Positions 6,851 to 13,070 of a stretch of DNA of 13,764 nt are shown here, one piece after another. The stretch's first letter is position 1. The number at the start of each line of letters is the position of its first letter. The position numbers were made by a program, and so were the translations under genes. The notes under the pieces are model-generated. The model was not told the DNA's origin. It did not search any database and saw nothing but the letters and a program-made list of their open reading frames with translations. The stretch spans positions 1 to 13,764 of the forward strand of contig JAEZPL010000833.1 in assembly GCA_023413605.1 (NCBI GenBank). Reading direction: 5' to 3'. Source of the stretch: Pseudomonadota bacterium. GTDB taxonomy: Bacteria; Pseudomonadota; Alphaproteobacteria; Azospirillales; Azospirillaceae.

Positions 6851-7666
6851 CTAGCCGATAAGGACGTCGGTGACGAATTTCACGCCCGGATAGGCGAGCG
6901 TCAGCAGCAGATAGGCGATCAGAATGAGACGGGTGGCCATCCGCCCGCGAACCCCGGTGCGGGCGTGCGCCAGCAGCAGTCCGCCGATGACCACGAAACT
7001 GGCCACCGACAGAAGCGTCTTGTGATCCGGCCGCACCAGCGTGCCCTGCTCGTAGTACAGCACGGCCATGCCCGTGGCGAGGCCGGCGCCCAGAACGGCT
7101 TCCGACGCGCTCAGCAGGGTTACCTGCAACCGCTCGCTTTCCGCGACCGGCGGAAGGAAGCGGGTCAGCGGGGTCGGACGCTTGGCCTTCAAGGCCCGTT
7201 CCTGCAGGAAGGCGGCGAGCGACGAAACCGCGGCGAGCGTGAGCAGCGCGTAGGTGATCACCGACACGGCGATGTGCAGATCGATCCAGATGCCGGGCGC
7301 CCCGCCGCGCAGCAACGGCGACGGCGCCTCCTGCGCCAGCGTCGCGAAGGCGCCGACCAGCAACTGGTAGGGCAGCAGCAGCGGCGACAGCCGCCACGCC
7401 GACCGGGTCATCGCGCAGAGCGCCGTGAACAGCAGCATGCAGACCGCGATGGTCACCCACAGGGCCGTGGACAGTCCCGTGTGCCAGCGGCCCGCCACCT
7501 GCGTCAGCGACCACAGCGCCGGGCCGGCGAAGCCCAGCACCAGCGCGCCCCAGAAATAGCCGGAGCGGCCTTCCACCCCCTGCCCCGCAATGCGACGATA
7601 GGGATAGATCGAGGCCGGCAGCAGCGCGAGCAACGCGGTCAGGCTGTAGACGATGTTCTGCGACAT
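6851..7666 (-). CDS. CcsA/YpjD-type cytochrome c assembly family membrane protein
   Basis: This 271-residue protein is almost entirely hydrophobic, with about eight membrane segments, and sits in the inner membrane. It resembles the CcmC/CcsA/HemX superfamily, closest in layout to YpjD (an uncharacterised group once labelled ABC permease). Supporting wording includes WIDLHIAVSVITYALLT around residue 130, the RPDHKTLLSVASF segment in the second half, and an ending with RMATRLILIAYLLLTLAYPGVKF. Histidines in such positions bind or present heme in characterised relatives, but heme handling is not shown here. The WWD motif of true CcmC/CcsA proteins is not evident. The ATG at 7666-7664 is the natural start; its Shine-Dalgarno is poor. 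It lies between ispDF (divergent) and dusB (downstream). Family is fairly sure, function unknown. Confidence 0.8.
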   Translation of the reverse strand: MSQNIVYSLTALLALLPASIYPYRRIAGQGVEGRSGYFWGALVLGFAGPALWSLTQVAGRWHTGLSTALWVTIAVCMLLFTALCAMTRSAWRLSPLLLPYQLLVGAFATLAQEAPSPLLRGGAPGIWIDLHIAVSVITYALLTLAAVSSLAAFLQERALKAKRPTPLTRFLPPVAESERLQVTLLSASEAVLGAGLATGMAVLYYEQGTLVRPDHKTLLSVASFVVIGGLLLAHARTGVRGRMATRLILIAYLLLTLAYPGVKFVTDVLIG

Positions 7667-7717
7667 GCGGCGGCCCCGTGCCCTTCCCTATCCTGAATGT
7701 GCCGTCTGTTGTGGGTC

Positions 7718-7746
7718 TTGGCGGAACACCGGGGACAGGCTAGGCT
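7718..7746 (+). promoter_or_regulatory. Candidate promoter for ispDF
   Basis: TTGGCG (7718-7723) and TAGGCT (7741-7746) are 17 bp apart on the plus strand. The match is moderate (4 of 6 and 3 of 6), typical of looser alphaproteobacterial promoters. It predicts a leader of roughly 70 bases before the ispDF ATG at 7821. Its -10 overlaps the -10 of the oppositely directed candidate at 7737-7764. Confidence 0.35.
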
Positions 7747-7764
7747 CCCGCTCGCGTCCGTCAA
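7737..7764 (-). promoter_or_regulatory. Candidate promoter for the YpjD-like gene
   Basis: On the minus strand TTGACG (7764-7759, 5 of 6) and TAGCCT (7742-7737, 3 of 6) are 16 bp apart. Transcription would start near 7730, about 65 bases before the membrane-protein gene. The element overlaps the plus-strand ispDF candidate, so only one polymerase could occupy the site at a time. Confidence 0.4.
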
Positions 7765-7820
7765 GCGCCGAAATGGTCTCGCGCCAATCACTTATAGCCC
7801 AACCGGTACGGATCCGTCCC

Positions 7821-8975
7821 ATGCCTTCCTGCACCGCGCTGATCGTCGCCGCCGGCACCGGCCAGCGTTTCGGCGCCGAGCGCCCAAAGCAGTATCTAGA
7901 CCTCGCCGGACGCCCGATCCTGCGCCACACGGTGGAAGCCTTCCTGCGCCACCCTCAGGTGAGCGCGGTCCAGGTGGTGATCAATCCGGCGTTTCGTGAC
8001 CTCTACGCGACCGCCGTGGCGGGACTCGGCCTGCCCGAACCGGTGGCCGGCGGCGCCTCGCGCCAGGATTCGGTCCGCAACGGGCTCGAAAGGCTGGCCG
8101 AATCGGCGCCGGACCTCGTGCTGATCCACGACGCGGCCCGCCCGCTGATCGACGAGGCCACCATAAGCGCGGTGATCGCGGCGCTCGACGCACAGCCGGC
8201 CGCCATCGCCGCCGTTCCTGTCGCCGACACGCTGAAGCGCGGGCACGACGGGTTGGTGGCCGACACGGTGGACCGTTCCGGCCTGTGGCGCGCCCAGACG
8301 CCGCAGGGTTTCCGTTTCCCCGACATCCTGGCCGCCCATCGCGCCGCGGCGGGACTGGAACTGACCGACGACGCGGCCGTGGCCGAACGCGCGGGGCTGC
8401 CCATCGCGCTGGTGCCCGCCAAGGAGGAGAATTTCAAGGTGACGACCCCCGACGACCTGACCCGCGCCGCCCGAGTCCTCGATGCCAACCTGTCGGACAT
8501 CCGCACCGGCATGGGCTTCGACGTCCACCGCTTCACCGACGGCGACCATGTGACGCTGTGCGGCGTCCGCGTGCCGCACACGCAAAAGCTGGAAGGCCAC
8601 TCGGACGCCGATGTCGGGCTGCACGCGCTGACCGACGCGATCCTGGGCGCGCTGTGCGTCGGGGACATCGGCAGCCATTTCCCGCCCAGCGATCCGCAGT
8701 GGCGCGGCGCCGACAGCTCCCGCTTCCTGCGCCACGCGGCCGATCTGGTGGCCGAGCGCGGCGGGCGGATCGCCCATGTGGACGTGACCATCATCTGCGA
8801 ACGCCCGAAGGTCGGTCCGCACCGCGAGGCCATGGCCACGCGGATTGCCGAAATTTTGGGCATGGACGCCAGTCGCGTCAGCGTGAAGGCCACGACCACC
8901 GAAAAGCTGGGCTTTACCGGCCGCGGCGAAGGCATCGCCGCGCAGGCGGTGGCGACGGTGCGCCTTCCAGGCTAG
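7821..8975 (+). CDS. ispDF: Bifunctional IspDF, MEP isoprenoid pathway
   Basis: This is a fused enzyme of the non-mevalonate (MEP) isoprenoid pathway. The N-terminal IspD part (about 1-225) transfers CMP to methylerythritol 4-phosphate. The C-terminal IspF part (about 228-384) makes the cyclic diphosphate MEcPP. IspD shows ALIVAAGTGQRFG with R16 and K23 (PKQY), plus IHDAARPL and DTLKR. IspF shows GFDVHRF with zinc ligands D234 and H236, H260 and H268 in GHSDADVGLHALTDAILGAL, and TTEKLGFTGRGEGIAAQA near the end. At 384 residues it is the normal size for the alphaproteobacterial fusion; the IspE step between these activities is encoded elsewhere. The ATG at 7821 starts the family's conserved opening; the frame is open further upstream (to 7653), but that part is not conserved in character. 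cinA follows 46 bp later. Confidence 0.97.
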   Translation: MPSCTALIVAAGTGQRFGAERPKQYLDLAGRPILRHTVEAFLRHPQVSAVQVVINPAFRDLYATAVAGLGLPEPVAGGASRQDSVRNGLERLAESAPDLVLIHDAARPLIDEATISAVIAALDAQPAAIAAVPVADTLKRGHDGLVADTVDRSGLWRAQTPQGFRFPDILAAHRAAAGLELTDDAAVAERAGLPIALVPAKEENFKVTTPDDLTRAARVLDANLSDIRTGMGFDVHRFTDGDHVTLCGVRVPHTQKLEGHSDADVGLHALTDAILGALCVGDIGSHFPPSDPQWRGADSSRFLRHAADLVAERGGRIAHVDVTIICERPKVGPHREAMATRIAEILGMDASRVSVKATTTEKLGFTGRGEGIAAQAVATVRLPG

Positions 8976-9021
8976 GCTGTCTCCGGAGCAACCGGGACGA
9001 TAAGAAGAAAGGGACCGCCGC

Positions 9022-9525
9022 ATGTTCCCCGAACACATCCGCGAACTCGCCGCCAAGATGCTCGCCGAATTCGAACTGGCGGGCTACACCGTGGCGACGG
9101 CCGAATCCTGCACGGGCGGCCTGATCGCCGGCGCGCTGACGGACATTCCCGGATCGTCGAAGGTGGTCGACCGCGGCTTCGTCACCTACTCCAACGTCGC
9201 GAAATCGGAAATGCTGGGCGTCCCGCCCAGCCTGATCCACGCCCACGGCGCGGTCAGCGCGGAAGTCGCGGTCGCCATGGCGGTCGGTGCGCTTGCCAAG
9301 TCGAAAGCCGATATTTCGGTGGCGGTGACCGGCGTCGCCGGGCCGGGCGGCGGCACGCCCGAAAAGCCGGTCGGTCGCGTCTACATCGCGACCGCCGTGC
9401 GCCGCGGCACCGCCAAGCACAAGGAATACACCTTCCCCGGCGACCGCGATGCCATCCGCCTCGCGACAGTCCAGGCGGCGCTGGAGCGGCTGAGAACCGC
9501 CCGCCCCAGCACCAGTCTGCGGTGA
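9022..9525 (+). CDS. Stand-alone CinA C-terminal domain protein, PncC-type amidohydrolase
   Basis: This is a 167-residue protein of the CinA C-terminal domain family, the size of E. coli PncC. That enzyme deamidates nicotinamide mononucleotide to nicotinate mononucleotide in pyridine nucleotide recycling. The ATAESCTGGLIAGALTDIPGSS segment includes the likely nucleophile S29. It is followed by FVTYSN, SAEVAVAMAVGA, the glycine-rich AVTGVAGPGGGTPEKPVG and the VYIA strand, all hallmarks of the family. The N-terminal molybdopterin-binding half of full CinA is absent, which is common. An AAAGGGA Shine-Dalgarno lies upstream of ATG 9022. It probably shares a transcript with ispDF, and it converges on the COQ10-like gene with 13 bp between the stops. 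Enzyme activity is inferred from family membership. Confidence 0.88.
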   Translation: MFPEHIRELAAKMLAEFELAGYTVATAESCTGGLIAGALTDIPGSSKVVDRGFVTYSNVAKSEMLGVPPSLIHAHGAVSAEVAVAMAVGALAKSKADISVAVTGVAGPGGGTPEKPVGRVYIATAVRRGTAKHKEYTFPGDRDAIRLATVQAALERLRTARPSTSLR

Positions 9526-9538
9526 GGCCGGCCGCCCG

Positions 9539-10006
9539 TCAGGCCGTCCGGGCCGCCGCCGGGCGGACGGAGCCGTTGCCGTAGAGTTGGTCGGCGCGGG
9601 TCTCGAAGGCTTGCACCATGCGGCGCACGGCCTCGTTGAACAGCACGCCCATGATCTTCTGCAGCATCTTCGACCGGAATTCGAAGTCCACGTAGAAGTC
9701 CACGCACACGCCGCGCTCGTGCGGGGTGAAGATCCAATGGTTGTTCAGGTACTGGAACGGCCCCTCGGTGTACTGCACGTCGATGCGGCGGCCCGGCTCG
9801 TCCAGTTCGACGCGGGAGGTGAAGCGCTCCCGCACCATCTTGAAGCCGATGACCAGGTCCGCGAACATGACGTTGCCTTCGCGGCGGCGGATGCGGGCGG
9901 CGAGGCACCAGGGCAGGAATTCCGGGTACTTCTCCACGTCGGCGACGAGCCGGTACATCTGTTCCGGCGTGTAGGGAAGAACCTTCTTTTCCGCGTGCGT
10001 CGGCAT
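9539..10006 (-). CDS. COQ10/RatA-type START-domain protein
   Basis: This 155-residue protein is a single START/SRPBCC (polyketide cyclase-like) fold. The family covers mitochondrial COQ10, which binds ubiquinone and is needed for respiration, and E. coli RatA, reported as a ribosome-associated toxin. Visible hallmarks are the opening LPYTPEQMYRLVADVEKYPEFLPWC, then FKMVRERFTSRVEL, the GPFQYLNNHWIF strand, CVDFYVDFEFRS and the C-terminal helix with FNEAVRRMVQAFETRA. There is no signal peptide or membrane segment. In alphaproteobacteria a quinone-linked role is the more likely reading, and no antitoxin partner (RnfH/RatB) lies beside it. It follows lipA by 40 bp, so it is probably co-transcribed. 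The alanine-rich tail (VRPAAARTA) is poorly conserved in character. Confidence 0.88.
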   Translation of the reverse strand: MPTHAEKKVLPYTPEQMYRLVADVEKYPEFLPWCLAARIRRREGNVMFADLVIGFKMVRERFTSRVELDEPGRRIDVQYTEGPFQYLNNHWIFTPHERGVCVDFYVDFEFRSKMLQKIMGVLFNEAVRRMVQAFETRADQLYGNGSVRPAAARTA

Positions 10007-10046
10007 ACCCGCTCCCGTTTCTCTGACCGCTGTCAGCCCGCGCCCG

Positions 10047-11003
10047 TCAACCGGCGGCCACCGCCAGCTTGCGAAGGCGGGCTTCGCGCAGCTTCTCGAA
10101 ATCCGCGCCCGCGTGATAGGACGAACGGGTCAGCGGAGTCGAGGCCACCATCAGGAAACCCTTGCCGCGCCCAAGTGTTGCGTAGCTCTGGAATTCTTCC
10201 GGAGTCACGAACCGGTCCACCGCCGCGTGCTTGGTCGTGGGTTGGAGGTACTGTCCGATGGTCATGAAGTCAACGTCGGCGGCGCGCAGATCATCCATGA
10301 CCTGCCCGACCTCCTCCTTCGTCTCGCCCAGCCCGACCATGATGCCGGACTTGGTGAAGATGGTCGGATCCAGTTCCTTCACCCGCGCAAGAAGCTGGAG
10401 CGAGGTGAAATAGCGGGCACCCGGACGGATGGTCGGGTACAGGCGCGGGGCGGTTTCCAGATTGTGGTTGAAGACGTCGGGCTTGGCCTCGACCACCACC
10501 TCGACCGCGCCCTTCTTCTTCTGGAAGTCGGGGGTCAGGATCTCGATGGTCGTGCTTGGCGACGCGGCGCGGATGGCGCGGATGGTGCGCGCGAAGTGAT
10601 CGGCGCCGCCGTCCTCCAGGTCGTCGCGGTCGACCGAGGTCACCACGACATGGCTCAGCTTCAGCTGGGCGACGGCTTCGGCGACGTTGTCCGGCTCGTG
10701 CGGGTCCAGCTTGTCGGGGCGCCCGGTCTCGACGTTGCAGAAAGCGCAGCCGCGCGTGCAGATCGAGCCCAGGATCATGAAGGTGGCGTGCTTGTGCTTC
10801 CAGCACTCCCCGATGTTCGGGCAGGCCGCTTCCTCGCACACGGTGTGGAGCTTGAGACCGCGCATCAGCTGCCGGGTCTCGTTGTACTCCTGGCTCGTCG
10901 GCGCCTTCACCCGAATCCAGCCGGGCTTGCGCTGGATGGGGTTGTCGGGCTTGTTGGCCTTTTCGGGATGGCGAAGCTTTTCGGGCTGATCGGCCACGGT
11001 CAT
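10047..11003 (-). CDS. lipA: Lipoyl synthase LipA
   Basis: LipA is a radical SAM enzyme that inserts two sulfur atoms into protein-bound octanoyl groups, giving the lipoyl arm of 2-oxoacid dehydrogenases. The 318-residue protein has the auxiliary cluster cysteines C56, C61 and C67 (CEEAACPNIGEC). The radical SAM cysteines are C82, C86 and C89 (CTRGCAFC). The RSSY motif (293-296) supplies the serine ligand of the auxiliary cluster. The frame is open to an ATG at 11085-11087, which would add 28 residues. I prefer 11003 because those residues do not resemble LipA and the longer start lies at the edge of the predicted transcription start. GGGAG upstream of 11003 is a usable though distant ribosome site. 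It lies downstream of lpdA and E2, the users of lipoate. Confidence 0.95.
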   Translation of the reverse strand: MTVADQPEKLRHPEKANKPDNPIQRKPGWIRVKAPTSQEYNETRQLMRGLKLHTVCEEAACPNIGECWKHKHATFMILGSICTRGCAFCNVETGRPDKLDPHEPDNVAEAVAQLKLSHVVVTSVDRDDLEDGGADHFARTIRAIRAASPSTTIEILTPDFQKKKGAVEVVVEAKPDVFNHNLETAPRLYPTIRPGARYFTSLQLLARVKELDPTIFTKSGIMVGLGETKEEVGQVMDDLRAADVDFMTIGQYLQPTTKHAAVDRFVTPEEFQSYATLGRGKGFLMVASTPLTRSSYHAGADFEKLREARLRKLAVAAG

Positions 11004-11076
11004 GATCTTGATTGCTCCCACGGGCTGCCCTGGAGCAGCGCCGATGCTGAACGGGGACGCGCTTGCACTTACGCAA

Positions 11077-11098
11077 CCGGCGAACACGGGTTCGCCGG
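11077..11098. repeat. Perfect 9-bp dyad over the lipA -10 region
   Basis: The arms CCGGCGAAC (11077-11085) and GTTCGCCGG (11090-11098) are perfectly complementary, with a 4-base spacer (acgg). This is the strongest small inverted repeat I found in the window. It overlaps the candidate -10 box (11096-11101) and the predicted transcription start near 11089, the position of a repressor operator. It might instead form an RNA hairpin at the 5' end of the message, or mark the end of the lpdA transcript; no T run follows it on the minus strand. Confidence 0.55.
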
Positions 11099-11124
11099 AT
11101 AGGCCGGGATGACCGACCGGTCAA
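11096..11124 (-). promoter_or_regulatory. Candidate lipA promoter
   Basis: On the minus strand TTGACC (11124-11119, 5 of 6) and TATCCG (11101-11096, 3 of 6, good TAT start) are 17 bp apart. The predicted start near 11089 gives a leader of about 86 bases before the lipA ATG at 11003. A tgacc/ggtca dyad (11110-11123) also overlaps the -35 box. This suggests lipA-coq10 can be transcribed independently of the PDH genes upstream. Confidence 0.5.
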
Positions 11125-11322
11125 GTCTGTTTTATCGAGTCGGGCAAAGATCGCCTAGACAACAAAAGTCTAAGCGGCGCTGAAGCCCGATCGGCGGCAG
11201 CGCCGGCCCGCCGGGACGCCGCCGGTCCCGCGACCAGATGCGGCGTTCCTCGTCGTGCACGGCGCCCCCGCGTCTCACACGCTGACCGGCAAATCCCCCA
11301 TCAGCCTGTTCGAAGCGGCCTG
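11125..11322. other. lpdA-lipA spacer, no gene seen
   Basis: Together with the promoter and leader below it (11004-11124), this forms a 319-bp gap without a convincing coding frame. It holds a 6-bp GC-rich stem (cgggac 11212-11217 with gtcccg 11225-11230), about 95 bp past the lpdA stop, which may help end the PDH transcript. It also holds tagac/gtcta (11156-11160 with 11168-11172) around an A-rich loop. Neither has a terminator-like T run. I see no tRNA or recognised RNA. Confidence 0.4.
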
Positions 11323-12720
11323 TTAGAAGTGGATAGCCCGGCCATAGGCATCAAGCACCGCTTCGTGCATCATCTCCGACAGGGTCGGGTGCGGGAACAC
11401 CGTCTCCATCAGTTCCTTCTCGGTGGTCTCCATGGTCTTGGCGACCGTGTAGCCCTGGATCAGCTCCGTCACCTCGGCGCCGACCATGTGCGCGCCCAGA
11501 AGCTCGCCGGTCTTGGCGTCGAACACGGTCTTCACCATGCCCTCAGCCTCGCCCAGCGCGATGGCCTTGCCGTTGCCGATGAAGGGGAAACGGCCGACGC
11601 GGACGTCATAGCCCGCTTCCTTGGCCTTCGTCTCGGTCAGGCCGACGGAGGCGATCTGCGGGTGCGAGTAGGTGCAGCCCGGAATGTTGCGGACGTCCAG
11701 CGGGTGCGGATGCTGGCCGGCGATGTGCTCGGCCGCGATCACGCCCTCGTGGCTGGCCTTGTGGGCGAGCCAGGGTGCGCCCGTCACGTCGCCGATGGCA
11801 TAGACGCCCGGCTCCTCGGTCTGGCACCACTGGTTGGTCTTGATGTGGCCGCGGTCGGTCTTCACCTTGGTGTTTTCCAGGCCAAGGTTTTCCGTGTTCG
11901 GGGCGATGCCCACCGCCAGGATGACGCGGTCGACCGTGATGTCCTCGGTCTTGCCGTTGGCCTCCACCGCCACCGTGACGCTGTCGGCGCCCTTGCGCAG
12001 GTTGCCGGCCTTGGCCGCGGTGATGATGCGCATGCCCTGCTTTTCGAACTGCTTGCGAGCGAAGGCGGAGATTTCCTCGTCCTCGACCGGCAGAATGCGG
12101 TCCATCACCTCGACCACCGTCACCTTGGTGCCCAGCTCGTTGTAGAAGCTGGCGAACTCGATGCCGATGGCGCCCGAGCCGATGACCAGCATCGACTTCG
12201 GCGTGGTGTCCGGGGTCATCGCCTTGCGGTAGGTCCAGACGAGCTTGCCGTCGTCCTCCAGCCCCGGCAGCGTGCGGGCGCGGGCGCCGGTGGCGATGAT
12301 GATGTTCTTGGCGCCGAAGGTACCGACCTCGGCGCCGCCCTTGGTGACGGCGACCTGGCCCTTGCCCAGCAGCTTTGCCTCGCCCTCGATGACGACGACC
12401 TTGTTCTTCTTCAGCAGGTGCTTGACGCCGCCGTTCAGCTGGCCCGCCACCTTGCGGGAGCGCTGGACGACCTTGTCCAGGTCGAAGGACGGGTTCTGGA
12501 TGACCAGCCCGTAGTCCGCGGCGTGCTTGGCGTTGCGCAGCACCTCCGCCGAGCGCAGCAGCGCCTTGGTCGGGATGCAGCCCCAGTTCAGGCAGATGCC
12601 GCCCAGGTTTTCGCGTTCCACCACGGCGGTGCGAAGGCCGAGCTGCGCGGCGCGGATCGCCGCCACATAGCCGCCCGGACCGCCGCCGATGACGATGAGA
12701 TCGTAATTCATGTCGGCCAA
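11323..12720 (-). CDS. lpdA: Dihydrolipoyl dehydrogenase (E3)
   Basis: E3 is the FAD flavoprotein that reoxidises the dihydrolipoyl arm of E2 with NAD+, serving pyruvate and other 2-oxoacid dehydrogenase complexes. The 465-residue protein has the FAD motif GGGPGGYVAA (12-21) and redox cysteines C43 and C48 (GGICLNWGCIP). The NAD-binding motif is GSGAIGIEFA, the second FAD motif is YAIGDVTG, and the catalytic H444/E449 pair lies in HPTLSEMMHE. I chose the TTG at 12720-12718. A GGAGGA Shine-Dalgarno sits about 6 bases before it, whereas the ATG at 12711 would be about 15 bases away. There is no N-terminal lipoyl domain, which some bacterial PDH-linked E3 proteins carry. Position after the E2 gene supports assignment to the PDH complex. 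Confidence 0.96.
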   Translation of the reverse strand: MADMNYDLIVIGGGPGGYVAAIRAAQLGLRTAVVERENLGGICLNWGCIPTKALLRSAEVLRNAKHAADYGLVIQNPSFDLDKVVQRSRKVAGQLNGGVKHLLKKNKVVVIEGEAKLLGKGQVAVTKGGAEVGTFGAKNIIIATGARARTLPGLEDDGKLVWTYRKAMTPDTTPKSMLVIGSGAIGIEFASFYNELGTKVTVVEVMDRILPVEDEEISAFARKQFEKQGMRIITAAKAGNLRKGADSVTVAVEANGKTEDITVDRVILAVGIAPNTENLGLENTKVKTDRGHIKTNQWCQTEEPGVYAIGDVTGAPWLAHKASHEGVIAAEHIAGQHPHPLDVRNIPGCTYSHPQIASVGLTETKAKEAGYDVRVGRFPFIGNGKAIALGEAEGMVKTVFDAKTGELLGAHMVGAEVTELIQGYTVAKTMETTEKELMETVFPHPTLSEMMHEAVLDAYGRAIHF

Positions 12721-12735
12721 GGGTTATCCTCCCTC
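12718..12735 (-). promoter_or_regulatory. Ribosome-binding site selecting a TTG start for lpdA
   Basis: The minus strand reads GAGGGAGGAT (12735-12726) followed a few bases later by TTG at 12720-12718. The spacing is near ideal for TTG and poor for the next in-frame ATG at 12711-12709, three codons in. The start is therefore probably TTG, giving an N terminus MADMNYD. Confidence 0.6.
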
Positions 12736-12740
12736 TGAGA

Positions 12741-13055
12741 TCAAGGCGCGCCCGTATCGCCGACCTTTGCGGCGGCGGATGTGGCGAAGAAATCCTCTTC
12801 GACCCGGCATGCCTCGTCGATGATCATTTGGTACAGCGTCCGCATGAAGGCCGGATCAAGCCCCTGGGCCTCGCCCAGCCCCGCCGCCCTGGCTTTCACC
12901 GCTTCGACGCGGTCCGGCAGGACGGAGGGCAGCCCCTCCCTCTGCTTGATGGCGGCGACCCGCCGGACGACGCCGAAGCGGCGCCCGAGCAGTTCGACGA
13001 TCTCCGCATCCAGGGCGTCGATCTCCGCGCGCAGGGGGGAGAGGCTGGCGCTCAT
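12741..13055 (-). CDS. AroQ-fold chorismate mutase / isochorismate-pyruvate lyase-like protein
   Basis: This small all-helical protein of 104 residues has the AroQ chorismate mutase fold. True chorismate mutases make prephenate for Phe and Tyr. PchB-type members cleave isochorismate to salicylate and pyruvate. Active-site positions are R9 (LRAEID), R26 (GRRFGVV), K37 (AAIK) and R49. Where chorismate mutases usually have R-E after the loop, this protein has R49-V50 (PDRVEAV), as I recall for Pseudomonas PchB, and the GLDPAFMRTLYQMIIDEA helix also recalls PchB. No isochorismate synthase is in view, so the reaction is undecided. The ATG is 13055-13053, with GGAG upstream. It lies 15 bp after the E2 stop and 20 bp before lpdA, so it is almost certainly in the PDH transcript. 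Confidence 0.85.
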   Translation of the reverse strand: MSASLSPLRAEIDALDAEIVELLGRRFGVVRRVAAIKQREGLPSVLPDRVEAVKARAAGLGEAQGLDPAFMRTLYQMIIDEACRVEEDFFATSAAAKVGDTGAP

Positions 13056-13070
13056 GATCCGGTCACTCCG

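Noticed and set aside
7653..7820. Longer IspDF start upstream of 7821
   Set aside because: It would overlap the divergent membrane gene and the promoter region; the IspD fold begins right after the ATG at 7821.
9544..9570. Intrinsic terminator for the cinA-like gene
   Set aside because: The 7-bp stem has a 13-base loop, no following T run, and lies within coding sequence of the COQ10-like gene.
9539..10006. RatA toxin of a toxin-antitoxin pair
   Set aside because: No antitoxin-like gene is adjacent, and the neighbours are lipoate and respiratory genes, so the COQ10-type reading fits better.
11004..11087. Longer LipA start (28 extra residues)
   Set aside because: The added residues are unlike the family, and the ATG lies in the dyad at the predicted transcription start.
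11329..12738. Plus-strand 469-codon open frame antisense to lpdA
   Set aside because: Repetitive Ala/Asp/His/Leu composition is the mirror of lpdA codon bias; there is no ribosome site or recognisable fold.
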